Below are positions 53,192 to 62,272 of a DNA stretch of 64,000 nucleotides, one piece after another; the first letter of the stretch is position 1, and every line of letters starts with the position of its first letter. Where the stretch lies: NCBI GenBank assembly GCA_022842205.1, contig JALHQA010000003.1:62001-126000 (forward strand). The letters run 5' to 3'. The position numbers were made by a program, and so were the translations under genes. The notes beneath the pieces were generated by a model. It was not told the DNA's origin, made no database searches, and saw nothing but the letters and a program-made list of their open reading frames with translations. This DNA comes from Hyphomicrobiales bacterium (GTDB lineage: Bacteria; Pseudomonadota; Alphaproteobacteria; Rhizobiales; Methylopilaceae).

Positions 53192-54642
53192 CACACCACT
53201 CTCAGCCAGCCCATCATGCCGTTCTCCTGATGCTCGAGGATGTGGCAGTGGAGCATCCACCCGCCGGCAGCAGCGACGAAGGCAATTTCCACCCGTTCTT
53301 TCGGCTGCACGATCACAGTGTCGGCCAGAAAGCGCGGAAGTTCCTGCTTCGATGCCGACAACACCTCGAATGTATGGCCGTGCATATGGATCGGATGCGG
53401 ATGGGGCGTCGTGTTCACGAGATCGAAAATGTAACTGCGTCCCTGCTGCAGCACGGCAAGCGGCGGCGGCAGGCGAAGATGGCCGTCGGCTGGCCATTGT
53501 GTCTTGTTGATCGCCCAAAGGCCGCGATTGCCCGCGCAAAGGCTGTCGAGCATCTGCTGCGCCAGCGGATCGCCGGGCGGAAACGCATCGATGATCGACG
53601 CGACCGCGCCCGCCGCCGCGCTGAACCTGAATGTCAGGCGCTCGGCGCCGGCGAGATTGGCGCGGGGTACATGCGGCGCATACAGCTTCTTTGGTGCGGC
53701 GGGCTTTTCCGGCCCCCTCGGCTGACCGGAGGTAAACGTCGCGAGCGGCCACGGCGTGGCGGCAAAATAGTCGAGTACCCGAAAGACCTGCCCCTGCTTC
53801 GGCGTCCGGATATGAATATCCGCGCGCATGGCGGCGCCCATCCGCCAGGTGTGCAGCGGAAACGGATCGACCGGATTTCCGTCGGTGGCGATCACCCAGG
53901 CCTCGGCACCATCGACGCCGAGATCGATCATGCGTGTCGGATCGATATTTAGAACGCGCACGCGGATGTCCGCACCCGCGGGAACAAGGTGCTCGACGCT
54001 TTGCTGCCCGTTGACGCTGCGGACGGTGCCGAACGTGCCCGCCCGGCCCGCGCCCTCGTCGGTATAGAAAGGCAGCCACTCTCCGCTCTCGCCAAGCCGC
54101 CAGTCCTTCATCGCAAGCACATATTCGCCGTCGAACGCGGCGGGTTCGTCGCCCTCGACGATCAGTACACCTGCGAGTCCACGGCCGATCTGGCTGACGC
54201 CGTTGCAATGCGAATGGAAGAAGAAGGTGCCGGTGTCCGGCGGCGAAAACTCATAGGTGAAGTCCTGCCCCGGCTCGACCGGCGGCTGGGTCACATACTG
54301 CACGCCGTCCATATTGTTCGGCAGGCGAATGCCGTGCCAGTGGATCGCTGTGTGCTCCGGCAGCCGGTTCCTGAGACGCGCGCGGATCGTGTCTCCGCGC
54401 TTGACGCGCAGCGGCAAGAACGGCGTGTCGTTGTAAAGCCAGAACGGCGCGTCCGGAGCGGCGGCGCCGACAATTCCGCCCCTGTGCTCGGCGGCGACGA
54501 TCTCGAATTCGTGCAGCCTGCCGCCGGCAACACCCGGCGCCGGCTGCAAGGATGACGCGGCGCGCGCCCGGCCCCCGGCTCCGGCGAGAGCCAAAGCTCC
54601 CGCCGCGCCGAGCCCGCCGAGTATCACGCGCCGCGTCGGCAT
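53191..54642 (-). CDS. Multicopper oxidase (ferroxidase-like)
   Basis: A 483-residue protein with a Tat-like N-terminus (PTRRVILGGLGAAG). All copper motifs are present: HWHG (about 102-105), HSHC, HPIHMHGH and HCHILEHQENGMM near the C-terminus. In this operon a ferroxidase role, oxidising Fe2+ before imelysin binding, is likely. A laccase or bilirubin-oxidase-like role cannot be excluded. It lies 7 bp after the first imelysin. Confidence 0.92.
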   Translation of the reverse strand: MPTRRVILGGLGAAGALALAGAGGRARAASSLQPAPGVAGGRLHEFEIVAAEHRGGIVGAAAPDAPFWLYNDTPFLPLRVKRGDTIRARLRNRLPEHTAIHWHGIRLPNNMDGVQYVTQPPVEPGQDFTYEFSPPDTGTFFFHSHCNGVSQIGRGLAGVLIVEGDEPAAFDGEYVLAMKDWRLGESGEWLPFYTDEGAGRAGTFGTVRSVNGQQSVEHLVPAGADIRVRVLNIDPTRMIDLGVDGAEAWVIATDGNPVDPFPLHTWRMGAAMRADIHIRTPKQGQVFRVLDYFAATPWPLATFTSGQPRGPEKPAAPKKLYAPHVPRANLAGAERLTFRFSAAAGAVASIIDAFPPGDPLAQQMLDSLCAGNRGLWAINKTQWPADGHLRLPPPLAVLQQGRSYIFDLVNTTPHPHPIHMHGHTFEVLSASKQELPRFLADTVIVQPKERVEIAFVAAAGGWMLHCHILEHQENGMMGWLRVV

Positions 54643-54649
54643 TCAGTCC

Positions 54650-55918
54650 TCACTGGACGGCGGTCGGGTTGTCCAGGCTGTCTGAACCTTCGAGCTCGAT
54701 CTTGAGACCAAGTTTGGCCACCACGGCTTCGATGGCGCGGGCCTGGGCGACAAGCGAGTCGACCACGTCCTGGACAATCTTGTTGCCCTCGGCGTTACCC
54801 TCGCCGATCATCTGGTCATAGGCTTCCTTGCCGCTGTCGGCACGGTCCTTCATGACCTTCATCGCGGCGGCCGTCTCGTCGAAGGCGGCATCGAGGGCCT
54901 TGGCCTCTTCCGGCGCCTTCTCGGCGGCGTAGGCGGCAAGGCTCGGTCCTTCCGTGACCTTGCCGTCGGACGCCGTGTACTTACCGTTGTAGATCGCGAT
55001 CATGCCCATCTGGTCATAGTAGTGCGAGTTGTGGGTATTGTCGGAGAAGCAGTCGTGCTCCTCTTCCGGATCGTGGAGGATCAGGCCGAGCTTGATGCGT
55101 TCGCCCGCGAGTTCGCCGTAGGACAGCGAACCGAGGCCGGTCAGGATGGTCGCAAGGCCATCGTCGGCGCTCTTGCCGGTGACATCCTTGCGTGCATCGC
55201 CGTCCTTGCCCCAGGCAGCGACGATTTCTTCCAGATCCGAGATCAGAAGATCGGTGGCGGCCTTCAGATACTGGGCGCGGCGATCGCAATTGCCGTTTGT
55301 GCAGTTCTTCGTATCGAAGTCGCTCGCCTTGCGCTCCCCCGCGCCGGCGTCCGTACCGTTGAGATCCTGGCCCCAGAGCAGGAATTCGATCGCGTGATAG
55401 CCGGTCGCGACATTGGATTCGACACCGCCGGCTTCCTGCAGGCTCTGCAGGACTTCCGTGTTGATGGTCGTGGCGTCGATCTCGTCCTTGCCGACACGGA
55501 GCTTCTTGTTGGCAATCACATTGGCCGCATAGAGCGGGTTCTCGTCGGAGGTCTCGCCGTAGCTCTTGGTCTCGACATAGTCGATCAGGCCCTCGTCGAG
55601 CGGCCAGGCATTCACCTTGCCCTCCCAGTCGTCGACGATCGCATTGCCGAAGCGATAGCCCTCGCTCTGCTGATAGGGCGCGCGGGCCGCCTTCCAGGCT
55701 TCGCGCGCCGCCTTCAGTGTCTCGTCGGACGGCGCGGCGATGAGGGCATCGACAGCCTTCTGCAGCGCCTTGGCCGTTACGAGGCTGTCGGAATAGATCG
55801 CCTCGGCGACATCGGCATAGGTTGCGACCACAGCGTCAGGCTGGGTGGCGGCTGTAACCGGCGCCGCAAGGGCAACGCTGAGCGCGGCCGCCGAAATCAT
55901 CGTGCGGAAAGAATGCAT
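54650..55918 (-). CDS. Imelysin-family iron-regulated periplasmic protein (first)
   Basis: A 422-residue protein from ATG 55918 with a signal peptide ending near VTAAT. It has the GxHxxE metal motif in TGYHAIEFLLWGQD and an IrpA-type middle part with DWEGKVNAWPLDEGLIDYV. Imelysins bind iron or act in its transport, as in EfeO-type systems. It opens the operon behind an AT-rich upstream region. Iron control is expected, though no binding site was proven. Confidence 0.9.
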   Translation of the reverse strand: MHSFRTMISAAALSVALAAPVTAATQPDAVVATYADVAEAIYSDSLVTAKALQKAVDALIAAPSDETLKAAREAWKAARAPYQQSEGYRFGNAIVDDWEGKVNAWPLDEGLIDYVETKSYGETSDENPLYAANVIANKKLRVGKDEIDATTINTEVLQSLQEAGGVESNVATGYHAIEFLLWGQDLNGTDAGAGERKASDFDTKNCTNGNCDRRAQYLKAATDLLISDLEEIVAAWGKDGDARKDVTGKSADDGLATILTGLGSLSYGELAGERIKLGLILHDPEEEHDCFSDNTHNSHYYDQMGMIAIYNGKYTASDGKVTEGPSLAAYAAEKAPEEAKALDAAFDETAAAMKVMKDRADSGKEAYDQMIGEGNAEGNKIVQDVVDSLVAQARAIEAVVAKLGLKIELEGSDSLDNPTAVQ

Positions 55919-56198
55919 GGGAAGGTCTCCAGGGTGCCGTTCGGCAAGATTGAACCCGCCGGACTCAGCCGTAGCAGGCAAGGCGCACGGAGACCCCAGG
56001 ACCACCAAGTTGTCAATAAACAAACAGGCAATTTATAATTGTAATAATTCCAGTTTATATGCAGTCTAATCTGACTTATGCGCATACAATAAAGAAGCAC
56101 CTAAATCTCATATAGTATATTGTAAGCGAAATCTGTATTTATACGATCAGATATTGGCCTACCACGGTATATTTTTGCTTCCATACGAACAATAAAAA
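55919..56198. other. AT-rich regulatory region upstream of the iron operon
   Basis: The stretch from about 56010 to 56200 is strongly AT-rich in an otherwise GC-rich window. Direct elements such as TTATAATTGTAATAA (about 56034-56048) and TATAGTATATTG lie here. The operon is iron-related, so an Irr, RirA or Fur site is likely, but no clear consensus could be matched. No open frame of note is present. Confidence 0.5.
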
Positions 56199-56645
56199 CT
56201 ATTGGCCGGTGAGATGCTTTTCGATTTCATGAACCGGATGCTTCGTGAGGTCCTTGTCGATTTCGGCTGTCACCAAAGCTTTGGTCTGATCGGAGAAAAA
56301 CCGCCGAAGATCGGCAAGCATGCGCGGCGGCGCCACGACGATTAAAGACCGCAATGTTCCGGCCTGGCGGACGTCATCAAGGCCCGCAGCTATCTCGCGC
56401 GCGAATTGCTCTTCGGCCCGGTCGTGAAAATCGGTCTGTTCCGCGGCGCTGCGCTGCGTTCCGACGCTCTCGAAGACGCGCGTCGGCCGCTCGGTACCCT
56501 GCTCCCGCGTCGGTGGGTTCTCGATTTCCCTTACCTGTGCCGTCCGGAGGTTTGGAAACTTCTCGTCTCCGATGTTCTCCAGAAACAGCGCCTTGCTGCC
56601 ATCGCACACCAGCACATGGCCTCCGGCCGGAATCGAATGCTTCAT
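56199..56645 (-). CDS. Host attachment family protein
   Basis: A 148-residue protein from ATG 56645. The N-terminus GGHVLVCDGSKALFLEN and the C-terminal RSLIVVAPPRMLADLRRFF segment match the small host-attachment (Hap/AtsA-type) family, whose role is unclear despite the name. No signal peptide is present, so it is cytoplasmic. It is transcribed toward the AT-rich region and diverges from the gene at 56751. Confidence 0.82.
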   Translation of the reverse strand: MKHSIPAGGHVLVCDGSKALFLENIGDEKFPNLRTAQVREIENPPTREQGTERPTRVFESVGTQRSAAEQTDFHDRAEEQFAREIAAGLDDVRQAGTLRSLIVVAPPRMLADLRRFFSDQTKALVTAEIDKDLTKHPVHEIEKHLTGQ

Positions 56646-56750
56646 TGCAGATGCCTTTCGTTGAATGGCCTGGAACTCGCGACGCCCCATCTATCTAATG
56701 TCTAGGGTCGCCATGCCGTTCTGGAAGCCCTGAAGAAAATGGAGACTGTC

Positions 56751-57143
56751 ATGGGCATGCCGCAGGAACTCCCCCGCAGCTTTCGTCGCATCATGATGGA
56801 ACTTGCGCGCGAGCCCGGTCATCCTGCCGGCGATCCCCAGTCTGGCTATCAGCTCGTGGTGCCGCTGACGGAAGACCTGCGGATCGATGCGGGCCTCTGG
56901 GACAAATATCGTGACCATTACCGGGTCACCCGTTTCCGCGCCGACGGAGAGCGGGATATCGGCCATGTGCTTCACGGCCCCGGCGGAAACTGGACGTTTC
57001 ACTACGACATATCCGGCGATGATAATGATGATGAAAGCGGGTACCGGCTGCAAAGCGAACGCTTCGATGTCGGCGAGTATGTCTCCATCAAGGACGACAC
57101 GGGTATGCACACCTACGTCATCACACTGGTTGACTATCTCTAA
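56751..57143 (+). CDS. Conserved-type hypothetical protein
   Basis: A 130-residue soluble protein from ATG 56751, with GGAG six bases upstream; an ATG at 56739 is an alternative. It begins MGMPQELPRSFRRIMMELARE and has GYQLVVPLTEDLRIDAGLW, then VTRFRADGERDIGHVLHGPG and a short acidic segment before WTFHYDIS. I do not recognise the family. It lies about 200 bp before urtA but ends before the sigma-54 promoter, so it is not part of the urea operon. Confidence 0.68.
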   Translation: MGMPQELPRSFRRIMMELAREPGHPAGDPQSGYQLVVPLTEDLRIDAGLWDKYRDHYRVTRFRADGERDIGHVLHGPGGNWTFHYDISGDDNDDESGYRLQSERFDVGEYVSIKDDTGMHTYVITLVDYL

Positions 57144-57156
57144 CTGCTCAATTTGT

Positions 57157-57226
57157 AGGCTAAAGTATAACTTTGCTCAAAAATTAGCCTCCGAAGTTTG
57201 CCCAGATAATTTGCTTTTCCCTGCAA
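57157..57226 (+). promoter_or_regulatory. Candidate activator elements upstream of the urt promoter
   Basis: AGGCTAA (57157-57163) and TTAGCCT (57184-57190) form a perfect 7-bp inverted repeat. TTGC (57211-57214) and GCAA (57223-57226) form another with 8 bp between. Both lie within 110 bp of the sigma-54 site, where NtrC-type enhancers occur. The match to the NtrC consensus is partial only. Confidence 0.35.
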
Positions 57227-57265
57227 CCGCCGCGATTTGGACGCCCGCGGCACGCCGCGGAACCA

Positions 57266-57281
57266 TGGCACGCAGCTTGCT
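57266..57281 (+). promoter_or_regulatory. Sigma-54 promoter of the urt operon
   Basis: TGGCACGCAGCTTGCT fits the -24/-12 consensus TGGCACG-N4-TTGCW exactly. It lies 68 bp upstream of the urtA start, on the right strand. Sigma-54 control of urea uptake under nitrogen limitation is known in many proteobacteria. Confidence 0.9.
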
Positions 57282-57348
57282 GACCTCTCCTGCCGTAGGG
57301 GGCTGACCAACAGCCGACCCCGAGACTGAAAAACGGAGAGGCGTCTAT

Positions 57349-58644
57349 ATGCGCAATACAATTTCCACGATGGCCCGTTCGGCGAGCGCGCTCGCAGCGG
57401 CGGCCATTGTCGCGGGCGGCATCTCGTCCGCCTCGGCGGAGGAAACAATCAAGGTCGGCGTACTGCACTCGCTGTCGGGCACGATGGCGATTTCGGAGAC
57501 GACGCTCAAGGACACGGTTCTGTTCATGATCGACGAGCAGAACAAGAAGGGCGGCGTGCTCGGCAAGAAGCTCGAAGCGGTCGTCGTCGACCCGGCTTCC
57601 AACTGGCCGCTGTTCGCCGAGAAAGCGAAAGAGCTGATCGCGCAGGAGAAGGTCGCGGTCGTGTTCGGCTGCTGGACCTCGGTGTCCCGTAAGTCCGTAC
57701 TGCCGGTATTCAAGGAACTGAACTCGATCCTCTTCTATCCCGTGCAGTACGAGGGCGAAGAGTCCGAGCGTAACGTGTTCTACACCGGCGCCGCCCCGAA
57801 CCAGCAGGCCATTCCGGCCGTCGACTATCTCGCCAAGGAAGAAGGCGTCGAGCGCTGGGTTCTCGCCGGCACCGACTACGTCTATCCGCAGACGACCAAC
57901 AAGATCCTCCAGGCCTATCTGAAATCGAAGGGCGTGGCGGAAGAAGACATCATGATCAACTACACGCCGTTCGGGCATTCCGACTGGCAGACAATCGTGT
58001 CGGACATCAAGAAGTTCGGCTCGGCCGGCAAGAAGACCGCTGTTGTTTCGACCATCAATGGCGACGCCAACGTGCCGTTCTACAAGGAACTCGCGAACCA
58101 GGGCATCAAGGCGACCGACATTCCGGTCGTGGCGTTCTCGGTCGGTGAAGAAGAACTCGCCGGCATCGACACCGCGAACCTCGTCGGCCACCTCGCCGCG
58201 TGGAACTACTTCCAGTCCGTCGAAGACCCGGCCAACGCCGAGTTCATCAAGAAGTGGAAGGAATTCACGAAAAACGACAAGCGCGTCACCAACGACCCGA
58301 TGGAAGCCACCGTCATCGGCTTCAACGCGTGGGTGAAGGCTGTCGAAAAGGCCGGCACCGTCGACGTCGACAAGGTCATCGACACCCTGCCCGGCATCGA
58401 GGTCGCGAACCTCACCGGCGGCACGTCGAAGGTTCTTCCGAACCATCACATCACGAAACCCGTCCTGATCGGTGAGATCAAGGATGATGGCCAGTTCGAC
58501 GTGGTGTGGAAGACCGACGGTCTCGTACCCGGCGACGCCTGGACGGACTTCCTCGAAGGTTCGAAGGACCTTGAGTCCGACTGGGTAGATCTGAAGTGCG
58601 GTAACTACAACACCAAGACAAAGAAGTGCGGCGCGGACTCCTAA
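57349..58644 (+). CDS. urtA: Urea ABC transporter substrate-binding protein
   Basis: A 431-residue periplasmic binding protein with a signal peptide ending near SASAEE. VGVLHSLSGTMAISETTLKD, GCWTSVSRKSVLPVFKELN, and YPVQYEGEES are typical of UrtA. It is the first gene of the urt operon, 68 bp after the sigma-54 promoter. It captures urea in the periplasm for UrtBC-UrtDE. A hairpin follows the gene. Confidence 0.96.
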   Translation: MRNTISTMARSASALAAAAIVAGGISSASAEETIKVGVLHSLSGTMAISETTLKDTVLFMIDEQNKKGGVLGKKLEAVVVDPASNWPLFAEKAKELIAQEKVAVVFGCWTSVSRKSVLPVFKELNSILFYPVQYEGEESERNVFYTGAAPNQQAIPAVDYLAKEEGVERWVLAGTDYVYPQTTNKILQAYLKSKGVAEEDIMINYTPFGHSDWQTIVSDIKKFGSAGKKTAVVSTINGDANVPFYKELANQGIKATDIPVVAFSVGEEELAGIDTANLVGHLAAWNYFQSVEDPANAEFIKKWKEFTKNDKRVTNDPMEATVIGFNAWVKAVEKAGTVDVDKVIDTLPGIEVANLTGGTSKVLPNHHITKPVLIGEIKDDGQFDVVWKTDGLVPGDAWTDFLEGSKDLESDWVDLKCGNYNTKTKKCGADS

Positions 58645-58675
58645 CTCTTCCGGGGAATTTCTGACGCCAAGAACG

Positions 58676-58702
58676 GGGGAGGCGGTGTGCGGCCGCCTCC
58701 CC
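58676..58702 (+). terminator. Intercistronic hairpin between urtA and urtB
   Basis: Perfect 10-bp stem GGGGAGGCGG and CCGCCTCCCC with a 7-nt loop, followed only by TATTT. The weak T-run suggests partial termination or RNA protection, keeping urtA at a higher level than the permease genes. Confidence 0.6.
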
Positions 58703-58740
58703 TATTTCAAAAAACAAGATCCACGGGGCAGGCTGGAATT

Positions 58741-60354
58741 ATGGGCTTTGCATTCTTCCGGCGTCTGGCGCTGACGCTCTTGCTCGCGCTGACAGTTTTC
58801 GCGATTCAGTTTCCCGCGCGGGCCGACGCCGTCGACGACGCCCTCGCTTTGTTCACGACCGACAGTTTCAACGACACGACGAAAGCCATAGACGGTCTCG
58901 TCGCCTCCGGCCACGCCAATACGCTCCCGATCCTGCGTGCTTTGGCGGATGGCAAGCTTCTCTACGACCCCGGCAGCAAGGCCGTCTTCTACAAGGACGA
59001 CGCAGGCGCCCTGCTCAACGCCAGGACCGCCACGCCCTCCAGCGCCGATGCCTCTTTATTGAAAGCGGTCCGTCTCAACAATCGCCTGCGCCGCGCGGTC
59101 GAAGCCGCGCGAGGCGGGCTCGCTCTGCTGGCGCCCGAACCCGAACGCCGCCGCACGGCGGCCGAAGCCGTGTTCAAATCGCGCGACGCCAATGCACTTC
59201 CGACGCTCGACGCCGCCATCGGGAAGGAAACCGACGCACGCGCGAAAGCCGCAATGGAACTGGCGCGCGCGGCGATCGTCGTCACCTTCCCCGGCGCCTC
59301 CGAACAAGATCGCCTTGCCGCGGTCAACACCATCGCCGCGCGGGGCGACGGAGACGCCGCGGCCCTCCTACGCTCGCTGCCCGCCGACCTGCCCGAAAGC
59401 GTGAAAGCTGCCGCGGCCGACGCGGTCGACGGCATCGAAGCGCGCCTCGCCGTCTGGGCCGCGCTGCAGAACATTCTGTACGGCGTATCGCTCGGCTCGG
59501 TTCTGCTGCTCGCCGCCGTCGGCCTCGCCATCACCTTCGGCCAGATGGGCGTCATCAACATGGCCCATGGCGAAATGGTGATGATCGGCGCCTATACGAC
59601 CTTCGTGGTGCAGGACGTTATCCGCAACAACGCGCCCTGGTTGTTCGACTATTCGCTGTTCATGGCGATCCCATTGGCTTTCCTCGTCGCGGCCGCGGTC
59701 GGCATTGCCATCGAGCGCAGCGTCATCCGTTTCCTGTACGGACGCCCACTCGAAACGCTGCTTGCCACATGGGGCATTTCGCTGATCCTCATTCAGTCCG
59801 TGCGTTCCATCTTCGGCCCGACCAATCGCGAGGTCGGCACGCCGAGCTGGATGGCGGGCTCCCTCGATCTCGGCGGCCTGTCGCTGACCTATAACCGCGT
59901 CGCGATCATCGTCTTTGCCGCGCTTGTGTTCGTCGCGCTGCTGCTCGTTCTGAAGAAAACCGCGCTCGGCCTTCAGGTCCGCGCCGTCACGCAGAACCGG
60001 CGCATGGCCGCGGCGATGGGCATCCGCACCGACTGGATCGACGCCATGACATTCGGCCTCGGCTCCGGCGTTGCCGGCATGGCGGGCGTCGCGCTCAGCC
60101 AGATCGATAACGTGTCGCCCAATCTCGGCCAAGGCTACATCATCGACAGCTTCATGGTCGTCGTGTTCGGCGGCGTCGGAAACCTGTGGGGCACGCTCGT
60201 CGGCGCGATGACGCTTGGCATCGCCAACAAGTTCCTTGAGCCCTACGCAGGCGCCGTTCTCGGCAAGATCCTGCTGCTCATTGCCATCATCCTCTTCATC
60301 CAGAAACGTCCGCGCGGGCTGTTCGCCCTCAAGGGCCGGGCGGTGGAAGCATGA
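58741..60354 (+). CDS. urtB: Urea ABC transporter permease UrtB
   Basis: A 537-residue permease from ATG 58741. A signal-like first segment precedes an about 200-residue Ala-rich, HEAT-like periplasmic extension (for example VDDALALFTTDSFNDTTKA). The membrane part from about 240 has ITFGQMGVINMAHGEMVMIGAY and GLGSGVAGMAGVALSQI. The extension is normal for UrtB in proteobacteria. ATGA overlap couples it to urtC. Confidence 0.95.
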   Translation: MGFAFFRRLALTLLLALTVFAIQFPARADAVDDALALFTTDSFNDTTKAIDGLVASGHANTLPILRALADGKLLYDPGSKAVFYKDDAGALLNARTATPSSADASLLKAVRLNNRLRRAVEAARGGLALLAPEPERRRTAAEAVFKSRDANALPTLDAAIGKETDARAKAAMELARAAIVVTFPGASEQDRLAAVNTIAARGDGDAAALLRSLPADLPESVKAAAADAVDGIEARLAVWAALQNILYGVSLGSVLLLAAVGLAITFGQMGVINMAHGEMVMIGAYTTFVVQDVIRNNAPWLFDYSLFMAIPLAFLVAAAVGIAIERSVIRFLYGRPLETLLATWGISLILIQSVRSIFGPTNREVGTPSWMAGSLDLGGLSLTYNRVAIIVFAALVFVALLLVLKKTALGLQVRAVTQNRRMAAAMGIRTDWIDAMTFGLGSGVAGMAGVALSQIDNVSPNLGQGYIIDSFMVVVFGGVGNLWGTLVGAMTLGIANKFLEPYAGAVLGKILLLIAIILFIQKRPRGLFALKGRAVEA

Positions 60355-61490
60355 TCCTCCGCAACATCGACCGCGCAGGCTGGGTCTTCCTCGGCATGGT
60401 GATAACCGCCGGGATTCTCATCCCAGTGCTCAACCTCGCCGTTCCGCCCGGATCGTTCCTGCATGTCCCCGACTATCTGGTCCCGCTGCTCGGGAAGTAT
60501 CTTTGCTTCGCACTGCTCGCGATCTCGATCGATCTTATCTGGGGCTATGCCGGCATTCTGTCGCTTGGTCATGGCGCATTCTTCGCGCTCGGCGGCTATG
60601 CGATGGGTATGTACCTCATGCGCCAGATCGGCACGCGGGGTGTCTATGCCGATCCGATCCTGCCGGACTTCATGGTGTTCCTGAACTACAAGGAACTGCC
60701 TTGGTTCTGGCATGGCTTCGACATGTTCTGGTTCGCAGCGATCTGGGTGCTGCTGGCGCCGGGCCTTCTCGCCTTCGTCTTCGGCTGGCTTGCCTTCCGC
60801 TCCCGCGTTACGGGCGTATACCTCTCGATCATCACGCAGGCCATGACCTTCGCGCTGATGCTCGCCTTCTTCCGCAACGACATGGGCCTCGGCGGCAATA
60901 ACGGCTTCACCGACTTCAAGGACATCCTGGGCTTCAACATCCAGGCGGCGGAAACGCGCGGCGTGTTGTTCTTCCTGTCGGCCATGGCCCTGGCGGGCGG
61001 CTACCTGATGTGCCGCCTGATCGTCACCTCGAAACTCGGCAAAGTTCTGGTCGCGGTTCGCGACGCCGAAAGCCGCACGCGTTTCATCGGCTACCGCGTC
61101 GAATACTACAAGCTATTCGTATTCACACTTTCCGCCATGATCGCGGGCATCGCAGGGGCGCTTTATGTGCCACAGGTCGGGATCATCAACCCGTCCGAAT
61201 TCGCACCCGCCAACTCCATCGAGATGGTGATCTGGGTTGCGGTCGGCGGGCGCGGCACGCTGGTTGGTGCCGCACTCGGTGCTCTCGTCGTAAACGCCGG
61301 CAAGACCTGGTTCACCGGCGCCCTGCCCGAACTATGGTTGTTCGCGCTCGGCGGGCTGTTTGTTTTCGTCACCCTGTTCCTGCCGAAAGGCATTCTGGGA
61401 ACACTCGGGACAGGCTGGGACAAGCTTCACCGCGGCAGCCCGAAGAAGGAATCCGCACCTGCAGTCGCTGTCCCAGATGCGGCGGAGTGA
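60351..61490 (+). CDS. urtC: Urea ABC transporter permease UrtC
   Basis: A 379-residue permease of the LivM type. LIWGYAGILSLGHGAFFALGGYAMGMY and AGIAGALYVPQVGIINP are typical, and about nine hydrophobic segments are visible. It pairs with UrtB. It lies between urtB (ATGA overlap) and urtD (3-bp gap). Confidence 0.95.
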   Translation: MILRNIDRAGWVFLGMVITAGILIPVLNLAVPPGSFLHVPDYLVPLLGKYLCFALLAISIDLIWGYAGILSLGHGAFFALGGYAMGMYLMRQIGTRGVYADPILPDFMVFLNYKELPWFWHGFDMFWFAAIWVLLAPGLLAFVFGWLAFRSRVTGVYLSIITQAMTFALMLAFFRNDMGLGGNNGFTDFKDILGFNIQAAETRGVLFFLSAMALAGGYLMCRLIVTSKLGKVLVAVRDAESRTRFIGYRVEYYKLFVFTLSAMIAGIAGALYVPQVGIINPSEFAPANSIEMVIWVAVGGRGTLVGAALGALVVNAGKTWFTGALPELWLFALGGLFVFVTLFLPKGILGTLGTGWDKLHRGSPKKESAPAVAVPDAAE

Positions 61491-61493
61491 GCC

Positions 61494-62270
61494 ATGAACC
61501 AGATCGTTGACAGCGACGAACTCCCGACGCTCACCCCGACGCTGCTCTATCTCGACGGCGTCACCGTGTCCTTCGACGGCTTCCGGGCTCTGAACAATCT
61601 GTCGCTCGCAATCGACGAGTCCGAGATGCGCGCCATCATCGGTCCCAACGGCGCCGGCAAGACGACGATGATGGATGTCATTACCGGCAAGACCCGGCCG
61701 AACGAGGGAACCGCCATCTTCGCGGGCCAGCATGATTTGACCAAGCTCGACGAGGCTGCCATCGCCACGCTCGGCATCGGCCGCAAATTCCAGACACCGA
61801 CGGTCTTCGAGATGCACACGGTGGAGGACAACATCGTTCTCGCATTGAAGGCAGACCGGAAACCTTTTGCGACGCTGTTCTCTCGCCGCACGGCGAGCGA
61901 GCGGGAACGTATCGATGCGCTGCTCGAGCGCATCCGCCTCAAGGACCAGCGCTTGCGCAAGGCTTCCGAGCTGAGCCACGGCCAGAAGCAATGGCTCGAG
62001 ATAGGTATGCTGCTCGCACAGGAACCCCGCGTTCTGCTGGTCGACGAGCCGGCCGCCGGCATGACCGACCAGGAAACGGCCGATACCGCCGACCTTTTGC
62101 GTGAAATCGCCAAGACGCGCTCCGTCATCGTCGTCGAACACGACATGACGTTCGTGCGCGATCTCGGGGTGAAGGTCACCTGCCTGCACGAAGGCTCGGT
62201 ACTGGCGGAGGGATCGCTCGATCAGGTCTCGGCCGACGAACGCGTCATCGAAGTCTACCTGGGGCGCTGA
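61494..62270 (+). CDS. urtD: Urea ABC transporter ATPase UrtD
   Basis: A 258-residue ATPase. Walker [13 protein letters not shown], signature ELSHGQKQWLEIG (the LSHGQ form common in UrtD), and Walker B RVLLVDEPAAGM are visible. VVEHDMTFVRDLGVKVTCLHEG is the usual C-terminal H-loop region. It partners with UrtE. Confidence 0.96.
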   Translation: MNQIVDSDELPTLTPTLLYLDGVTVSFDGFRALNNLSLAIDESEMRAIIGPNGAGKTTMMDVITGKTRPNEGTAIFAGQHDLTKLDEAAIATLGIGRKFQTPTVFEMHTVEDNIVLALKADRKPFATLFSRRTASERERIDALLERIRLKDQRLRKASELSHGQKQWLEIGMLLAQEPRVLLVDEPAAGMTDQETADTADLLREIAKTRSVIVVEHDMTFVRDLGVKVTCLHEGSVLAEGSLDQVSADERVIEVYLGR

Positions 62271-62272
62271 CC

